Counted from the stretch's first letter, positions 36,293 to 45,572 are shown. The stretch: DNA of 64,000 nt from JALYNX01 sp963749415 (GCA_963749415.1 CAVVMG010000001.1:434001-498000); one strand, 5' to 3'. Notes: generated from the sequence alone by a model not told the origin. Translations and numbers: made by a program.

Positions 36293-36353
36293 GACCGGCG
36301 AGGGTAGGCAACCGGTCGTTCGCGTGCGAGTGCCCGGGTTACCCTCGCCGCCG

Positions 36354-37751
36354 ATGAGCGAGCGCGCCGATATCGCAGTTGTGGGCCTGGCAGTGATGGG
36401 CGCCAATCTCGCCCTCAACCTGGCCGATTCCGGCAACCGAGTGGCTGTGTACAACCGGACCCAGGCCGTGACCGACGCGTTCATGGCCGGCGAAGCAGGT
36501 AGCAAAGACATGCTCGGAGCCGGATCGCTGGAGGACCTGGTCGCCAATCTGGAGCGGCCGCGGGTTGTACTCCTCATGGTCAAGGCCGGCGCACCCGTCG
36601 ACCAGCTGATCGACACCCTGTCCGGGCTCCTCGAGCCCGGCGACATCATCATCGATGGAGGGAACTCGCTTTACACCGACACCGAGCGCAGATGCGCCGA
36701 AGTCGAGTCGAAGGGCCTGCTCTACCTCGGAGTCGGGATCTCGGGAGGAGAGGAAGGTGCGAGACACGGCCCGTCGCTGATGCCCGGCGGGAGCCCTGAC
36801 GCCTGGCCCCGGGTGGAGCCCATCCTCAAGGGGATCGCGGCGCGGGCCTCGGACGGGGCCCCATGTTGCGAGTGGATCGGCCCCGGTGGCGCCGGGCATT
36901 TCGTGAAGATGGTGCACAACGGCATCGAGTACGGCGACATGCAGGTCATCGCCGAGGCATATGACCTGATGAGGCGGGGGATGGGATCCGACCCGGAGTC
37001 GATCTCGCAGGTGTTCGATGGGTGGAACCAGGGGCGGCTCAAGTCCTATCTGATCGAGATCACCAGCGAGATACTCGCGGCGAGCGAAGACGGCGTGCCG
37101 ATGGTGGACTTCATCCTCGATGCTGCCGGCCAGAAGGGCACCGGGAAATGGACAGTGGTGGCTTCGATGGACTTCGGTGAGCCGACCACCCTGGTCGCCG
37201 AGGCGGTCTACGCCCGGATCGTCAGCTCCGACCCGGAGCGTCGGAAGCGTGCCGCCACCTTGTTTCCCAGCCCGACTCCAGACCTGAGCATCGCCAGCGA
37301 GGACATCGAGGGTGCCCTCTACGCCTCGAAGATCATTTCCTACGCCCAGGGTTTCAGGCTGATGAGTGCGGCTTCGGCGGAGCACGAGTGGGACCTGAAG
37401 CCGGGAAGCATCGCCTCGATCTGGAGGGCGGGTTGCATCATCAGGGCCGCATTCCTCGACGACATCACGAGTGCCTACCAGAGGAAACCAGGGCTCCCGG
37501 ACCTGGTGGAGGACGACTTCTTCGCCAGCGCCCTGCGCGAGGCGGAGCCGGGCTGGCGCCGGGTGGTGGCGGGGGCCGTCGCCTCAGGGATCCCGGTGCC
37601 GGCGTACTCGAGCGCCCTCGGTTATTACGACTCGATGCGCTCCGAGCGCCTTCCCGCCAACCTCATCCAGGCTCAGCGCGACTTCTTCGGAGCTCACACC
37701 TTCGAAAGGGTGGACCGCCCCCGCGGCGAGTTCTTCCATAGGGAGTGGTAG
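36354..37751 (+). CDS. gnd: 6-phosphogluconate dehydrogenase, decarboxylating
   Basis: 465 residues from ATG 36354 (MSERADIAVVGLAVMGANLALN). The Rossmann motif is GLAVMGANLALN, a slight departure from GxGxMG. The GND signature region is VGISGGEEGARHGPSLMPGG, and IGPGGAGHFVKMVHNGIEYGDMQ carries the catalytic Lys and substrate contacts. AGQKGTGKWT and the C-terminal QAQRDFFGAHTFER tail are present. Oxidises 6-phosphogluconate to ribulose-5-phosphate with NADP(+). Confidence 0.94.
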   Translation: MSERADIAVVGLAVMGANLALNLADSGNRVAVYNRTQAVTDAFMAGEAGSKDMLGAGSLEDLVANLERPRVVLLMVKAGAPVDQLIDTLSGLLEPGDIIIDGGNSLYTDTERRCAEVESKGLLYLGVGISGGEEGARHGPSLMPGGSPDAWPRVEPILKGIAARASDGAPCCEWIGPGGAGHFVKMVHNGIEYGDMQVIAEAYDLMRRGMGSDPESISQVFDGWNQGRLKSYLIEITSEILAASEDGVPMVDFILDAAGQKGTGKWTVVASMDFGEPTTLVAEAVYARIVSSDPERRKRAATLFPSPTPDLSIASEDIEGALYASKIISYAQGFRLMSAASAEHEWDLKPGSIASIWRAGCIIRAAFLDDITSAYQRKPGLPDLVEDDFFASALREAEPGWRRVVAGAVASGIPVPAYSSALGYYDSMRSERLPANLIQAQRDFFGAHTFERVDRPRGEFFHREW

Positions 37752-37766
37752 CCAGCTCCTGACAGC

Positions 37767-37785
37767 GCTGCCGCGCAGCGGCAGC
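37767..37785. terminator. Hairpin between convergent gnd and serB
   Basis: Perfect 8-bp stem GCTGCCGC/GCGGCAGC with GCA loop, in the 127-bp gap between two convergent genes. No T-run on either side. Confidence 0.4.
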
Positions 37786-37878
37786 CGCGGCCGACCGGCG
37801 TCTGTTTGTCCGCGGCCCCGCGTGGCGAGTCAGGCATCGACGTGAGCAGGGGAATGCCTCGGACAAAGTCGGCCGGCA

Positions 37879-39105
37879 TCAGAGATGCGGGATCCCGGGC
37901 ACTTCGATCCGGTCGGGCACCTCGAACCCGGGGTCCGATGCGTCGGCGTCTTCCACGTGCTGGCGTTGGATCCCCATGATGAAGAGGATGGCGTCCAGAT
38001 AGGGCACCGAGATCACTGTGTCGGCTCGCTCCCTCACCAACGGCTTGGCGTTGAAGGCGATTCCGAGCCCGGCAGCCGCCAGCATGTCGAGGTCGTTGGC
38101 CCCGTCGCCAACCGCCACCACCTGGGACACCGGGATTCCCTCGGCCTCCGCGATCGACTTCAGGAATTGGGCCTTGCGAGGCCCATCGACGAACTCCCCG
38201 GTCAATTCCCCTGTGAGCACCCCGTCGACATCCACAAGGGTGTTGGACAGGGAGTAGTCGATCCCGAGGTCGGCGGCGATGACGTTGGTGAACCTGGTGA
38301 ACCCGGCAGAGACGATGGCGGTGACCATTCCCAGGCGCTTCAGGGTCCGGATGAAGGTTCGGGCGCCGCTGGTCAAGGTGATGTTCTCGAACACATGGGT
38401 CAGGGCCACCTGATCCAGGCCCTTGAGCATCGCCACCCGCTCTCGCAACGACTCTTCGAAGTCCATCTCACCCGTCAGGGCGAGATGGGTCATCTCAGCC
38501 ACCAGATCTTCGACCCCTGCCTCCCGCGCCAACAGGTTGATCACTTCGTGTTGGATCAGGGTGGAGTCGACGTCCATGATCACCATTCGCTTGGCCCGCC
38601 GTTCCAGGCCATCGGGCTGAATCGCCACATCGATCGGCAGCTGAGCCGCCGCCAGGACCAGACCCTCGCGGATCACAGCGATGTCGCCGTTGGAGACCAA
38701 CAACTCGTAGGAGACCACCGGGTACCTGGAGAGCCGGAAGATGCGCTCGATGTTGCCGTTCCCGGAGGCGATTGCCGAGGCCACCGCTCCGAACTCCTCG
38801 GGGCCGATCCGCATCCCGATCACGGTCACGGCCGACATCGCCTTGGTGGGGGTGGGGGTGTCATCGACGACCTCGAATTCGATGTGCAACCCACGCTGCC
38901 AGCCGTAGAAGAGAAGCTCACCGATCGTCGATTTCTCTCCGGCGACCCCGATCAAAACGTTCAAGGTGAGTCGGCCCCGGACCACGATCTGCTCGACGTC
39001 GTAGATCTCAGCTCCCGAGTCGGCCAGCACTTGCATCAACCCGGCGCTGATCCCGGGCCCATCCGGGCCGTTGATCGCTACCAGAATCGTGGACCGTTCG
39101 CTCAC
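37879..39105 (-). CDS. serB: Phosphoserine phosphatase SerB with N-terminal ACT domains
   Basis: About 408 residues from GTG 39105 (VSERSTILVAINGPDGPG); an in-frame ATG at 39195 adds 30 low-complexity residues. Residues 1-180 hold two ACT-like regulatory domains (INGPDGPGISAGLMQVLADSGAEI), as in mycobacterial SerB2. The HAD domain follows: VIMDVDSTLIQHEV (nucleophile Asp), IVSAGFTRFTNVIA, DGPRKAQFLKSIAE and VAVGDGANDLDML. Last step of serine synthesis. Divergent from the aminopeptidase gene. Confidence 0.93.
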   Translation of the reverse strand: MSERSTILVAINGPDGPGISAGLMQVLADSGAEIYDVEQIVVRGRLTLNVLIGVAGEKSTIGELLFYGWQRGLHIEFEVVDDTPTPTKAMSAVTVIGMRIGPEEFGAVASAIASGNGNIERIFRLSRYPVVSYELLVSNGDIAVIREGLVLAAAQLPIDVAIQPDGLERRAKRMVIMDVDSTLIQHEVINLLAREAGVEDLVAEMTHLALTGEMDFEESLRERVAMLKGLDQVALTHVFENITLTSGARTFIRTLKRLGMVTAIVSAGFTRFTNVIAADLGIDYSLSNTLVDVDGVLTGELTGEFVDGPRKAQFLKSIAEAEGIPVSQVVAVGDGANDLDMLAAAGLGIAFNAKPLVRERADTVISVPYLDAILFIMGIQRQHVEDADASDPGFEVPDRIEVPGIPHL

Positions 39106-39212
39106 CAGGGGCAGGGTAAAGCCCGCAGCGCGTTTCTCGGGATTCCGGGTAGAAGCCCGGCTCTGGCTCGGTAGCATTTCAAGGGTCCGTACCATTGTCG
39201 AGGGCTGGGAAC

Positions 39213-41762
39213 TTGTCTGACAACCCCTATCGCTTGCCGCGCCTGGTCATACCCAGCGCCTATGAGCTGACGCTCGAGCCCGATCTCGAGACCTTCACCT
39301 TCAACGGTCGGGTCTCGATCACGGTCGGGGTCGTCGAAGAGGTCGAGTCCATCGTCCTCAACTGCGCCGAGATCACGATCGACTCCGCCCGGGTGACGGC
39401 GGACGGAACCACCATCGAGATCGGCGAGAGCTCCTACGACGAGGAGTTCGAGCGGGCAACGCTTCCCCTCGCCTCACCGCTGGCACCCGGGACCTACCAA
39501 CTGGAGATCGAGTACACCGGGATCATCAACGACCAGCTGCGAGGGCTCTACCGGTCGGTCTACAAGGACCCGGACGGGGTGGAGCACGCCATCGCCACCT
39601 CGCAGTGTCAGGCCACCGATGCCCGCCGGGTGTTCCCCTGTTGGGACGAGCCGGACATCAAGGCGGTGTTCCAGACCACGATGGTGGTCGCCCCCGGACT
39701 CGCGGCATTCTCCAACACCGGCGAGCAAAGCCGCACCGAGCTCGAGGACGGGCGCGTCGAGTTCCGATTCGCCCCCACGATGAAGATGTCCACCTACCTC
39801 CTGGCGTTCATCGTCGGCCCCTTCGAGGCAACGGAGCCGGTGGTGGTGAGGGGGACCCCGATCCGCATCATCGTGCCCCAGGGCAACCTTCACCTCACCG
39901 ATGTTGCGATCGAGAACGCCATCTTCTGTTTCGAGTACCTCTCGGACTACTACGGCATCCCCTACCCGGGCGACAAGCTGGACCACATCGCGATCCCCGA
40001 CTTCGCGGCCGGGGCCATGGAGAACGTGGGCCTGATCACCTACCGGGAGACCTACCTCGTCGTCGACAAGGCGAAGGCGAGCCAGAGCGAGCTCCAGAAC
40101 AGCCTGGACGTGATCGGCCACGAGGTGGCGCATCAATGGTTCGGCAACCTGGTCACCATGAGGTGGTGGGAAGGGGCGTGGCTCAACGAGGCGTTCGCCA
40201 GCTTCATGGAGCTCAAGGCCACCGACGCCAAGATGCCGGAGTGGAAGCGTTGGCTGGCCTTCGCCAACCTCGAGATCCCGTGGGCCATGGGAACCGACCA
40301 GCTGCACACCACCCGACCCATCGAATTCGAGGTCAACTCCCCCCGCGAGGTCGACGAGATGTTCGACTCCATCACCTACGGCAAGGGCTCGGCGGTGCTT
40401 TGGATGATCGAGCAGTTCATCGGCACCGAGCAGTTCCGCCAGGGCATTGGCAACTACTTGCGCAAGCACGAGTACGCCAACACGGTGACCACCGACCTCT
40501 GGGAGGGGTTGGACGGTGCCTCCGATTGGCCCGTCGGCGAGATCATGGACACCTGGGTCTACCAGCGGGGCTTCCCCCAGATCGATGTCCGGGAGGCCAA
40601 TCACGGCGTCAAGCTGAGTCAGCGCCGCTTCCTCGCCATCCCCGACGAGAGTGACACCACGATCTGGAAGGTCCCCGTGCAATTGCAAGGGAGAGCCGGC
40701 GGCAAGGACTTCGAGCACAAAGTGCTGCTCTCGGAGGATGAGGTCCTGGTCGAGCTGGATGGCGATCTCGAGTTCGTCGTGGCCAACGCCGGAGGGCACG
40801 GCTTCTATCGCACCCGATACTCCGAGCAGCTCTTCGCCCGTCTCCTCGCCCATCTCGATGGCCTGGACGACATCGAGCGCTACGGGCTGGTCTCCGACAC
40901 CTGGGCCTTGATCCGCTCCTCGCAGCTCCCGGCCTCCGACTTCCTGGATCTGGTTGGGGCCTTTGGAGACGAGCAGGAACAGGCGATCTGGTCGGTGATC
41001 ACGGGCGGGCTTGCCGCCATCGAGCACCACGCCTTGTCCGACGAGGCGCGGCCCGCATTTCAGAAGTTTGTGCGCGACCTGGTGGGACCGTCTCACCGCA
41101 GGCTGGGCTGGGAGCCGGGGCCCGAGGACAGTGACTTGACCCGCAAGCTAAGGGGTGACCTGATCGCCGCCATGGGCAACATCGGTCACGACGAGGAAAC
41201 CATCGAAAGAGCGCGCCAGGCAGTTGACGACTTGCTGTCAGAACAGGACCTCGACCCGGAGGTGGCGACGGCGGCCCTCGCCGTCTACGCCCGACATGGC
41301 GGCGACTCCGAGTACGAACGGCTCTGGGATACCTACAAGGCGGCGACGACCCCCCTCGACCAGCTGCGCTTTCTGCGGTCGGTGGCGGGGGTGCCAACCA
41401 AGGACCAAGTCGTAACCACAGTCGACCGCATCGTCGACGGCGAAATCCGCACCCAGGACGGGTTCTGGGTCCTGGCCCGGCTGCTGATCGGAAAGGGTGG
41501 CCCCGCGGCCTGGGAAAGCGCCCGCACCCGTTGGCCCGACGTACTCGCCCAGATGCCGGGGTTGACCAAGCGTCGGATCACCGAAGGGCTCTCCGGCCTC
41601 TCCCAGCCCGAGATCGCGGCTGACGTGAAGGCCTTCTTCGCCGAGACTCCCCTCCCCGAGGCGGCGACCAGCCTCGCTCAGAATCTGGAGCTGCTCGACG
41701 CCAACGTGTTGCTCAGGGAGCGGGAAACACCGGTGGTCACCGCCTACTTCGGCGTCAAATGA
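39213..41762 (+). CDS. pepN: M1-family zinc aminopeptidase (PepN-like)
   Basis: About 849 residues from TTG 39213, preceded by GAGGG; TTG 39195 is also in frame. The M1 signature is complete: GAMENVGLITYRE exopeptidase motif, HEVAHQWFGNLVT...NEAFASFME zinc site, and the catalytic Tyr region DSITYGKGSAVLWMIEQF. A C-terminal ERAP1-like helical domain completes the enzyme. Cytosolic removal of N-terminal amino acids from peptides. Bidirectional hairpin terminator directly after the stop. Confidence 0.94.
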   Translation: MSDNPYRLPRLVIPSAYELTLEPDLETFTFNGRVSITVGVVEEVESIVLNCAEITIDSARVTADGTTIEIGESSYDEEFERATLPLASPLAPGTYQLEIEYTGIINDQLRGLYRSVYKDPDGVEHAIATSQCQATDARRVFPCWDEPDIKAVFQTTMVVAPGLAAFSNTGEQSRTELEDGRVEFRFAPTMKMSTYLLAFIVGPFEATEPVVVRGTPIRIIVPQGNLHLTDVAIENAIFCFEYLSDYYGIPYPGDKLDHIAIPDFAAGAMENVGLITYRETYLVVDKAKASQSELQNSLDVIGHEVAHQWFGNLVTMRWWEGAWLNEAFASFMELKATDAKMPEWKRWLAFANLEIPWAMGTDQLHTTRPIEFEVNSPREVDEMFDSITYGKGSAVLWMIEQFIGTEQFRQGIGNYLRKHEYANTVTTDLWEGLDGASDWPVGEIMDTWVYQRGFPQIDVREANHGVKLSQRRFLAIPDESDTTIWKVPVQLQGRAGGKDFEHKVLLSEDEVLVELDGDLEFVVANAGGHGFYRTRYSEQLFARLLAHLDGLDDIERYGLVSDTWALIRSSQLPASDFLDLVGAFGDEQEQAIWSVITGGLAAIEHHALSDEARPAFQKFVRDLVGPSHRRLGWEPGPEDSDLTRKLRGDLIAAMGNIGHDEETIERARQAVDDLLSEQDLDPEVATAALAVYARHGGDSEYERLWDTYKAATTPLDQLRFLRSVAGVPTKDQVVTTVDRIVDGEIRTQDGFWVLARLLIGKGGPAAWESARTRWPDVLAQMPGLTKRRITEGLSGLSQPEIAADVKAFFAETPLPEAATSLAQNLELLDANVLLRERETPVVTAYFGVK

Positions 41763-41788
41763 GGAACGGCCCCCGAAGGGGCCGTTCC
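41763..41788. terminator. Bidirectional intrinsic terminator between pepN and rplL
   Basis: Perfect 11-bp stem GGAACGGCCCC/GGGGCCGTTCC with CGAA loop, abutting the pepN stop and 40 bp past the rplL stop on the other strand. Confidence 0.75.
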
Positions 41789-41829
41789 TGAGTGATGCGA
41801 CTGGCGTTGTGCGTTGAACGCAGTGGCGC

Positions 41830-42231
41830 CTACTTCAACTCGACAGTGGCCCCGGCGCCCTCGAGGACTTCCTTGGCCTTGTCAGCGACGTCCTTCTCCA
41901 CCGCCTCCAACACGTTGGCGGGAGCGCCGTCGACGAGGTCCTTGGCCTCCTTGAGGCCGAGTGAGGTCAGGCTCCGCACTTCCTTGATCACCTGGATCTT
42001 CTGGGCGCCGGCACTCACCAGGACTACATCGAACTCGTCCTTCTCCTCGACGGCGGCCGCGGCCGCGCCGTCACCACCGGCAGCAGGTGCCGCTGCGACT
42101 GCCACCGGGGCGGCAGCTGTGACTTCGAACTTCTCCTCGAAGGCATCGAGAAATTCCTTGAGCTCGAGGACGGTCATCTCCTCGAACACGCTCATCAACT
42201 CATCAGTGGTCATCTTGGCCTTGGTAGCCAT
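41830..42231 (-). CDS. rplL: Ribosomal protein L7/L12
   Basis: 133 residues. N-terminal dimerisation helix pair (MTTDELMSVFEEMTVLELKEFLDAFEEKF), Ala/Gly hinge (VAVAAAPAAGGDGAAAA) and the globular factor-binding domain (EFDVVLVSAGAQKIQVIKEVR, LGLKEAKDLVDGAP). Forms the stalk of the 50S subunit that recruits translational GTPases. Starts 3 bp after rplJ stops. Confidence 0.97.
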   Translation of the reverse strand: MATKAKMTTDELMSVFEEMTVLELKEFLDAFEEKFEVTAAAPVAVAAAPAAGGDGAAAAAVEEKDEFDVVLVSAGAQKIQVIKEVRSLTSLGLKEAKDLVDGAPANVLEAVEKDVADKAKEVLEGAGATVELK

Positions 42232-42234
42232 CGA

Positions 42235-42840
42235 TCATTCCTCCTCGGCCTGGTCGGCCGTCTCGGTCGTGGGCTCATCGGCGGGCAGGGAGTCCTCTGA
42301 GGCTCCCTCTGCCAGGATGGATCCCGACTCCTTCTTCTCCAGTAGCTGGTTGAACATCGTTGCTGCGCTGCGGTTGAAAGACGCAAACAGGCCGGCCGCC
42401 GCGCTCAGCGGCGCCTTGGCGGCTCCTGCGATCTTTGCCAGCAGCACGGGGCGGGGCTCGATGTCGGCGAGCCTGGAGACCTCCTCGGGCGTGAGGATGT
42501 TCCCCGAAAGCACGCCGGCCTTGAGCACGAAGACCTCGTTGGACTTCGAGAAGTCCTTGAGGGCTTTGGCCGTGGCCACCGGATCGCTGTTGGCGAACGC
42601 GATAGCGGTGGGGCCGAGCAGGTACTCGTTGAGGCCCTCGACCCCAGCTTCGCCGGCGGCGAGCTGGGCGAGCGTCATCTTGACCACCTTGTATTCGGCG
42701 CCACTGGCCCTGAGGCTCCTCCGCAGCGCCTGGACTGCCTTCACAGTCAGCCCGCGGTATTCCGTGAGGAACACCGCCTCGGCGCCTTCGAGCCTTTCCT
42801 TGATGTCGGCAACCGCCTGGACCTTCTCTGGTCTTGGCAT
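42235..42840 (-). CDS. rplJ: Ribosomal protein L10
   Basis: 201 residues. The L10 core reads MPRPEKVQAVADIKERLEGAEAVFLTEYRGLTVKAVQALRR, with VVKMTLAQLA and the LLGPTAIAFA region. The C-terminal helix binds L12 dimers. Acidic C-terminal extension. First gene of rplJL, behind its own promoter and structured leader. Confidence 0.97.
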   Translation of the reverse strand: MPRPEKVQAVADIKERLEGAEAVFLTEYRGLTVKAVQALRRSLRASGAEYKVVKMTLAQLAAGEAGVEGLNEYLLGPTAIAFANSDPVATAKALKDFSKSNEVFVLKAGVLSGNILTPEEVSRLADIEPRPVLLAKIAGAAKAPLSAAAGLFASFNRSAATMFNQLLEKKESGSILAEGASEDSLPADEPTTETADQAEEE

Positions 42841-42866
42841 CTCGCTCCTCCGATAGACATCGATAA

Positions 42867-42892
42867 AGCCCCTCGACCGTGGACAAGGGGCT
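42867..42892 (-). terminator. Attenuator-like hairpin in the rplJ leader
   Basis: On the minus strand AGCCCC ... GGGGCT closes a hairpin followed by TTTATCG, 26 bp before the rplJ start. The position inside the leader suggests conditional termination or L10-dependent control rather than an end-of-operon terminator. Confidence 0.45.
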
Positions 42893-42979
42893 CTGTGAGG
42901 AGCGACCTGCGTGGGTGGCTTTCGCCTTTAAGTCCCTGGGGACGCCGACGGTCTTGGGCCGGGGGTTTTGGAGTTGCAG
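42893..42979 (-). promoter_or_regulatory. Ribosomal L10 leader (autoregulatory 5' UTR)
   Basis: Between the predicted transcription start and rplJ the minus strand reads CCAAGACCGTCGGCGTCCCC ... TTAAAGGCGAAAGCCACCCACGCAGGTC. This has the layout of the L10 leader: paired GCxGGC element, TTAA junction, CCxCGCAGGT. L10 (with L12) binds such leaders and represses translation of rplJL. Recognition is by eye, not by covariance search. Confidence 0.55.
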
Positions 42980-42985
42980 CTCGGA

Positions 42986-43013
42986 ATTGTACCGGGACCG
43001 GCGTGCTCGGCAA
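42986..43013 (-). promoter_or_regulatory. Sigma-70-type promoter for rplJL
   Basis: Minus strand -10 TACAAT (42986-42991) and -35 TTGCCG (43008-43013) with a 16-bp spacer. The -10 matches TATAAT at 5 of 6 positions. Its start point falls just before the L10 leader, which supports it. Confidence 0.5.
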
Positions 43014-43324
43014 TTCGGCGCTCAAACCACTGTGGAGTCGCCCCACAGACGCGGCTTTCCAGAATCTCCCTGGACACGCTCTGGAACCCGCGCGACACTT
43101 GCACCATTGAGAACAGGGGGTCTCCGTGTGAGCCCGGGCGGGTTCCCTGACCGCCCCCGCCCGCTCTCCGGACCCAGTAGTGAGGGCCGCGAGCCGACAT
43201 TGCAAGACCAGCCCCTACCCTGGTCCACAGATGAGTCGTCGGCCCGTGCGGACGGTGGACCTGGCAGCCGAAGCCCTTACAGCCCACGGTGAAGCCGGAG
43301 CACGGAGATCCCCCTACTCCAAGG
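43014..43324. other. Intergenic stretch without recognised gene
   Basis: About 310 bp between the rplA terminator and the rplJ promoter. No open frame with coding character on either strand. It contains GC-rich inverted segments and a second possible -35-like TTGCAA on the minus strand, but nothing I can name. It could hold a distal promoter or small RNA. Confidence 0.4.
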
Positions 43325-43353
43325 AAAGAGCCCCCGAATACCGGGGGCTCTTT
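43325..43353 (-). terminator. Intrinsic terminator after rplA
   Basis: Stem AAAGAGCCCCC/GGGGGCTCTTT closing on a short A/T loop, followed by CTT on both strands; good in both orientations. Ends the secE-nusG-rplK-rplA transcript and separates it from rplJL. Confidence 0.8.
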
Positions 43354-43376
43354 CTTGTTCGGAGCGTTGTGAAATC

Positions 43377-44093
43377 TCAGGCGCTGTTCTTGACGAAATC
43401 GTCGAGAACTCCCACGTCGACCTTGACCCCCGGTCCCATGGTGGACGAGAGCGAGAGCTGACGCATATAGCGGCCCTTGGATGCCGAGGGCTTGGCCCGG
43501 ATCAACTCACCGGAGACCGCTGCCAGGTTGGACGTCAGCTGATCGACGTCGAAGGACACCTTGCCCACCAGGATGTGCACGTTCCCGTAGCGGTCGTTGC
43601 GGTATTCGATGCGACCGGACTTGAACTCGGTCACTGCCTTGGCCACATCCTGGGTGACGGTGCCCGCCTTGGGGTTGGGCATCAGCCCACGGGGGCCGAG
43701 GATCCGGCCCAATTTGCCGACCTCCGCCATCAGGTCCGGGGTGGCGATGGCGATGTCGAAGTCGAGCTCACCCCCGGCGGAGAGCTTCTCCACGAGCTCC
43801 TTGCCCCCGACCACGTCGGCGCCGGCCTCGGTGGCCTCCTTCTCCTTGTCCGCAGAGACGAAGGCGGCAACCCGAACCTCTTTTCCAGAGCCGTGAGGAA
43901 GAGAGACGGTGCCCCTGATCAACTGGTCGGCCTTCTTGGGATCGATGCCCAGATGGAAAGCTGCCTCGACGGTCTCGTCGAAGTTCGCCGGCGCCAGGGT
44001 CTTCACCAATTCCAGGGCTTCCCTTGGCTGGTAATGAGTCTGCTTGTCGTACCGCATCGCCGACTCGCGGTACTTCTTGCCATGCCTTGCCAT
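43377..44093 (-). CDS. rplA: Ribosomal protein L1
   Basis: 238 residues. MARHGKKYRESAMRYDKQTHYQPREALELVK, GTVSLPHGSGKEVRVAAF, and the L1 signature IATPDLMAEVGKLGRILGPRGLMPNPKAGTVT. Binds 23S rRNA at the L1 stalk. Follows rplK with a 53-bp gap. Confidence 0.97.
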   Translation of the reverse strand: MARHGKKYRESAMRYDKQTHYQPREALELVKTLAPANFDETVEAAFHLGIDPKKADQLIRGTVSLPHGSGKEVRVAAFVSADKEKEATEAGADVVGGKELVEKLSAGGELDFDIAIATPDLMAEVGKLGRILGPRGLMPNPKAGTVTQDVAKAVTEFKSGRIEYRNDRYGNVHILVGKVSFDVDQLTSNLAAVSGELIRAKPSASKGRYMRQLSLSSTMGPGVKVDVGVLDDFVKNSA

Positions 44094-44146
44094 TGTGTCT
44101 CCTTGTGGTTCAGGCGGCCTCGACGGCCTCCCACGCTGCGCCGAGC

Positions 44147-44575
44147 TCAGTCGGCGACTGTGATACCCATCGATCGGGCGGTGCCCTCGACGATCTTCAT
44201 CGCCCCGTCTACGTCATTGGCATTGAGGTCGGCCATCTTGATCTCTGCGATCTCCTTGACCTGGGCCCGAGTCACCTTGCCCACCTTGACCTTGTTCGGC
44301 TCACCGGAGCCTTTCTCCACCTTGGCCGCCTGACGGAGCAGGGCCGCCGCCGGAGGCGTCTTCATGACGAAGTCGAACGAGCGGTCCTCGTAGATCGAGA
44401 CCTCGACCGGGATGATCTGGCCCCGCTGGCTGGCGGTCGCCTCGTTGTAGGCCTTGACGAAATCCATCAGGTTGACCCCATGGGGGCCGAGGGCGGTTCC
44501 CACCGGGGGCGCGGGCGTGGCCTGCCCGGCAGGCAACTGCAATTTCAACGTCGTGACGAGTCTTCTTCTACCCAT
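44147..44575 (-). CDS. rplK: Ribosomal protein L11
   Basis: 142 residues. LKLQLPAGQATPAPPVGTALGPHGVNLMDFVKAYNEAT with the proline-rich N-terminal domain, and the C-terminal rRNA-binding domain with KVGKVTRAQVKEIAEIKMADLNA. Part of the GTPase-associated centre. Confidence 0.97.
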   Translation of the reverse strand: MGRRRLVTTLKLQLPAGQATPAPPVGTALGPHGVNLMDFVKAYNEATASQRGQIIPVEVSIYEDRSFDFVMKTPPAAALLRQAAKVEKGSGEPNKVKVGKVTRAQVKEIAEIKMADLNANDVDGAMKIVEGTARSMGITVAD

Positions 44576-44616
44576 TTCTTGTCCTGTGCTTGAGGCCTAA
44601 GGCTCGGGGCTTAGGG

Positions 44617-45252
44617 CTAGTTCTTCTGAATGTCCTCGAAGCCGAGCTCGACGGGAGTGTCCCGGCCGAAGATGTTGACCAGCACCACGATCTTCTGCTG
44701 GTCGATGTTGATGTCTTCGATGACCCCGTTGAAGTCGGCGAACGGCCCGGTGACGACCCGAACCTGCTCTCCCACTTCCCAGTCGGGCTTGAAGCGAGGC
44801 TTGGCCTTCTCCTCTTCCTCCTGGACGCCGAGAAATCTCTCGACCTCCCGTCGGGAAAGGGGAGTCGGCTTCTGAGCGTTGCCGGCGACGAAGCCGGTGA
44901 CGCCCGGGGTGTTGCGCACCGCGTACCAGGAGTCGTCGTCGAGGGTCATCCTCACCAGGATGTAGCCGGGGAACACCTTCTTGGGGACGGTGACCTTCTT
45001 CCCGCCCTTGAACTCGACGACATCCTCCATGGGGATGTGGACCTCGAAGATCCGGTCACCCATGTGCATCGACTGGATCCGGGTCTCGAGGTTGGCCTTG
45101 ACCTTGTTCTCGTAGCCGGAATAGGAGTGGATCACATACCAGTCGCCGGGCAGGTCATAGGGACTGGCCGGCCTTTCCGGCTCGACCTCCTCGACGACCT
45201 CATCGACGAGCTCGAGCTCGACGGTGTCCACGGTCTCGACGGTCTCGGTCAT
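44617..45252 (-). CDS. nusG: Transcription termination/antitermination factor NusG
   Basis: 211 residues. Acidic N-terminal extension of about 35 residues, then the NGN domain (DWYVIHSYSGYENKVKANLETRI, VFPGYILVRMTLDDDSWYAVRNTPGVTGFVG-type segment) and a KOW domain (VRVVTGPFADFNGVIEDIN). The ATG overlaps the secE stop by 4 bp. Confidence 0.96.
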   Translation of the reverse strand: MTETVETVDTVELELVDEVVEEVEPERPASPYDLPGDWYVIHSYSGYENKVKANLETRIQSMHMGDRIFEVHIPMEDVVEFKGGKKVTVPKKVFPGYILVRMTLDDDSWYAVRNTPGVTGFVAGNAQKPTPLSRREVERFLGVQEEEEKAKPRFKPDWEVGEQVRVVTGPFADFNGVIEDINIDQQKIVVLVNIFGRDTPVELGFEDIQKN

Positions 45253-45572
45253 GAGGACCTCGCCACCAGCCAGAACACCAGCTCCTTCATGAGGACATCG
45301 AGCCCGAAGACGACTGCGGTGAGGATCACACAGGTGACGACGGTCACCGTGGTGAAGGCGATCATCTGCTCCCGGGTAGGCCAGGTGACCTTGCGGAGCT
45401 CGACCCGCACCTCGTGGAGGTAGTCACGGAGGCGATGGAAGAAGGACTTGCGCTCAACCTGAGGCTTCGCCGTGGTCGCCGGGGCGCGACGATTCCCCTT
45501 GCCCTTTTCGGGATCCTGCTTCTTCTGGAGCCGCTCTTCGCGCTCCTGAAGCCGGCGCATCTCTCGGTTCAT
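45249..45572 (-). CDS. secE: Preprotein translocase subunit SecE
   Basis: 107 residues. Charged N-terminal extension, then the conserved SecE element RDYLHEVRVELRKVTWPTREQM and a single transmembrane helix (FTTVTVVTCVILTAVVFGLDVLM). Clamps SecY in the translocon. Lies between tRNA-Trp and nusG. Confidence 0.95.
   Translation of the reverse strand: MNREMRRLQEREERLQKKQDPEKGKGNRRAPATTAKPQVERKSFFHRLRDYLHEVRVELRKVTWPTREQMIAFTTVTVVTCVILTAVVFGLDVLMKELVFWLVARSS

Noticed and set aside
39474..41096. 540-codon open frame antisense to pepN
   Set aside because: Low-complexity His/Glu/Val-rich product typical of the antisense frame of GC-rich coding sequence; pepN is unambiguous on the other strand.
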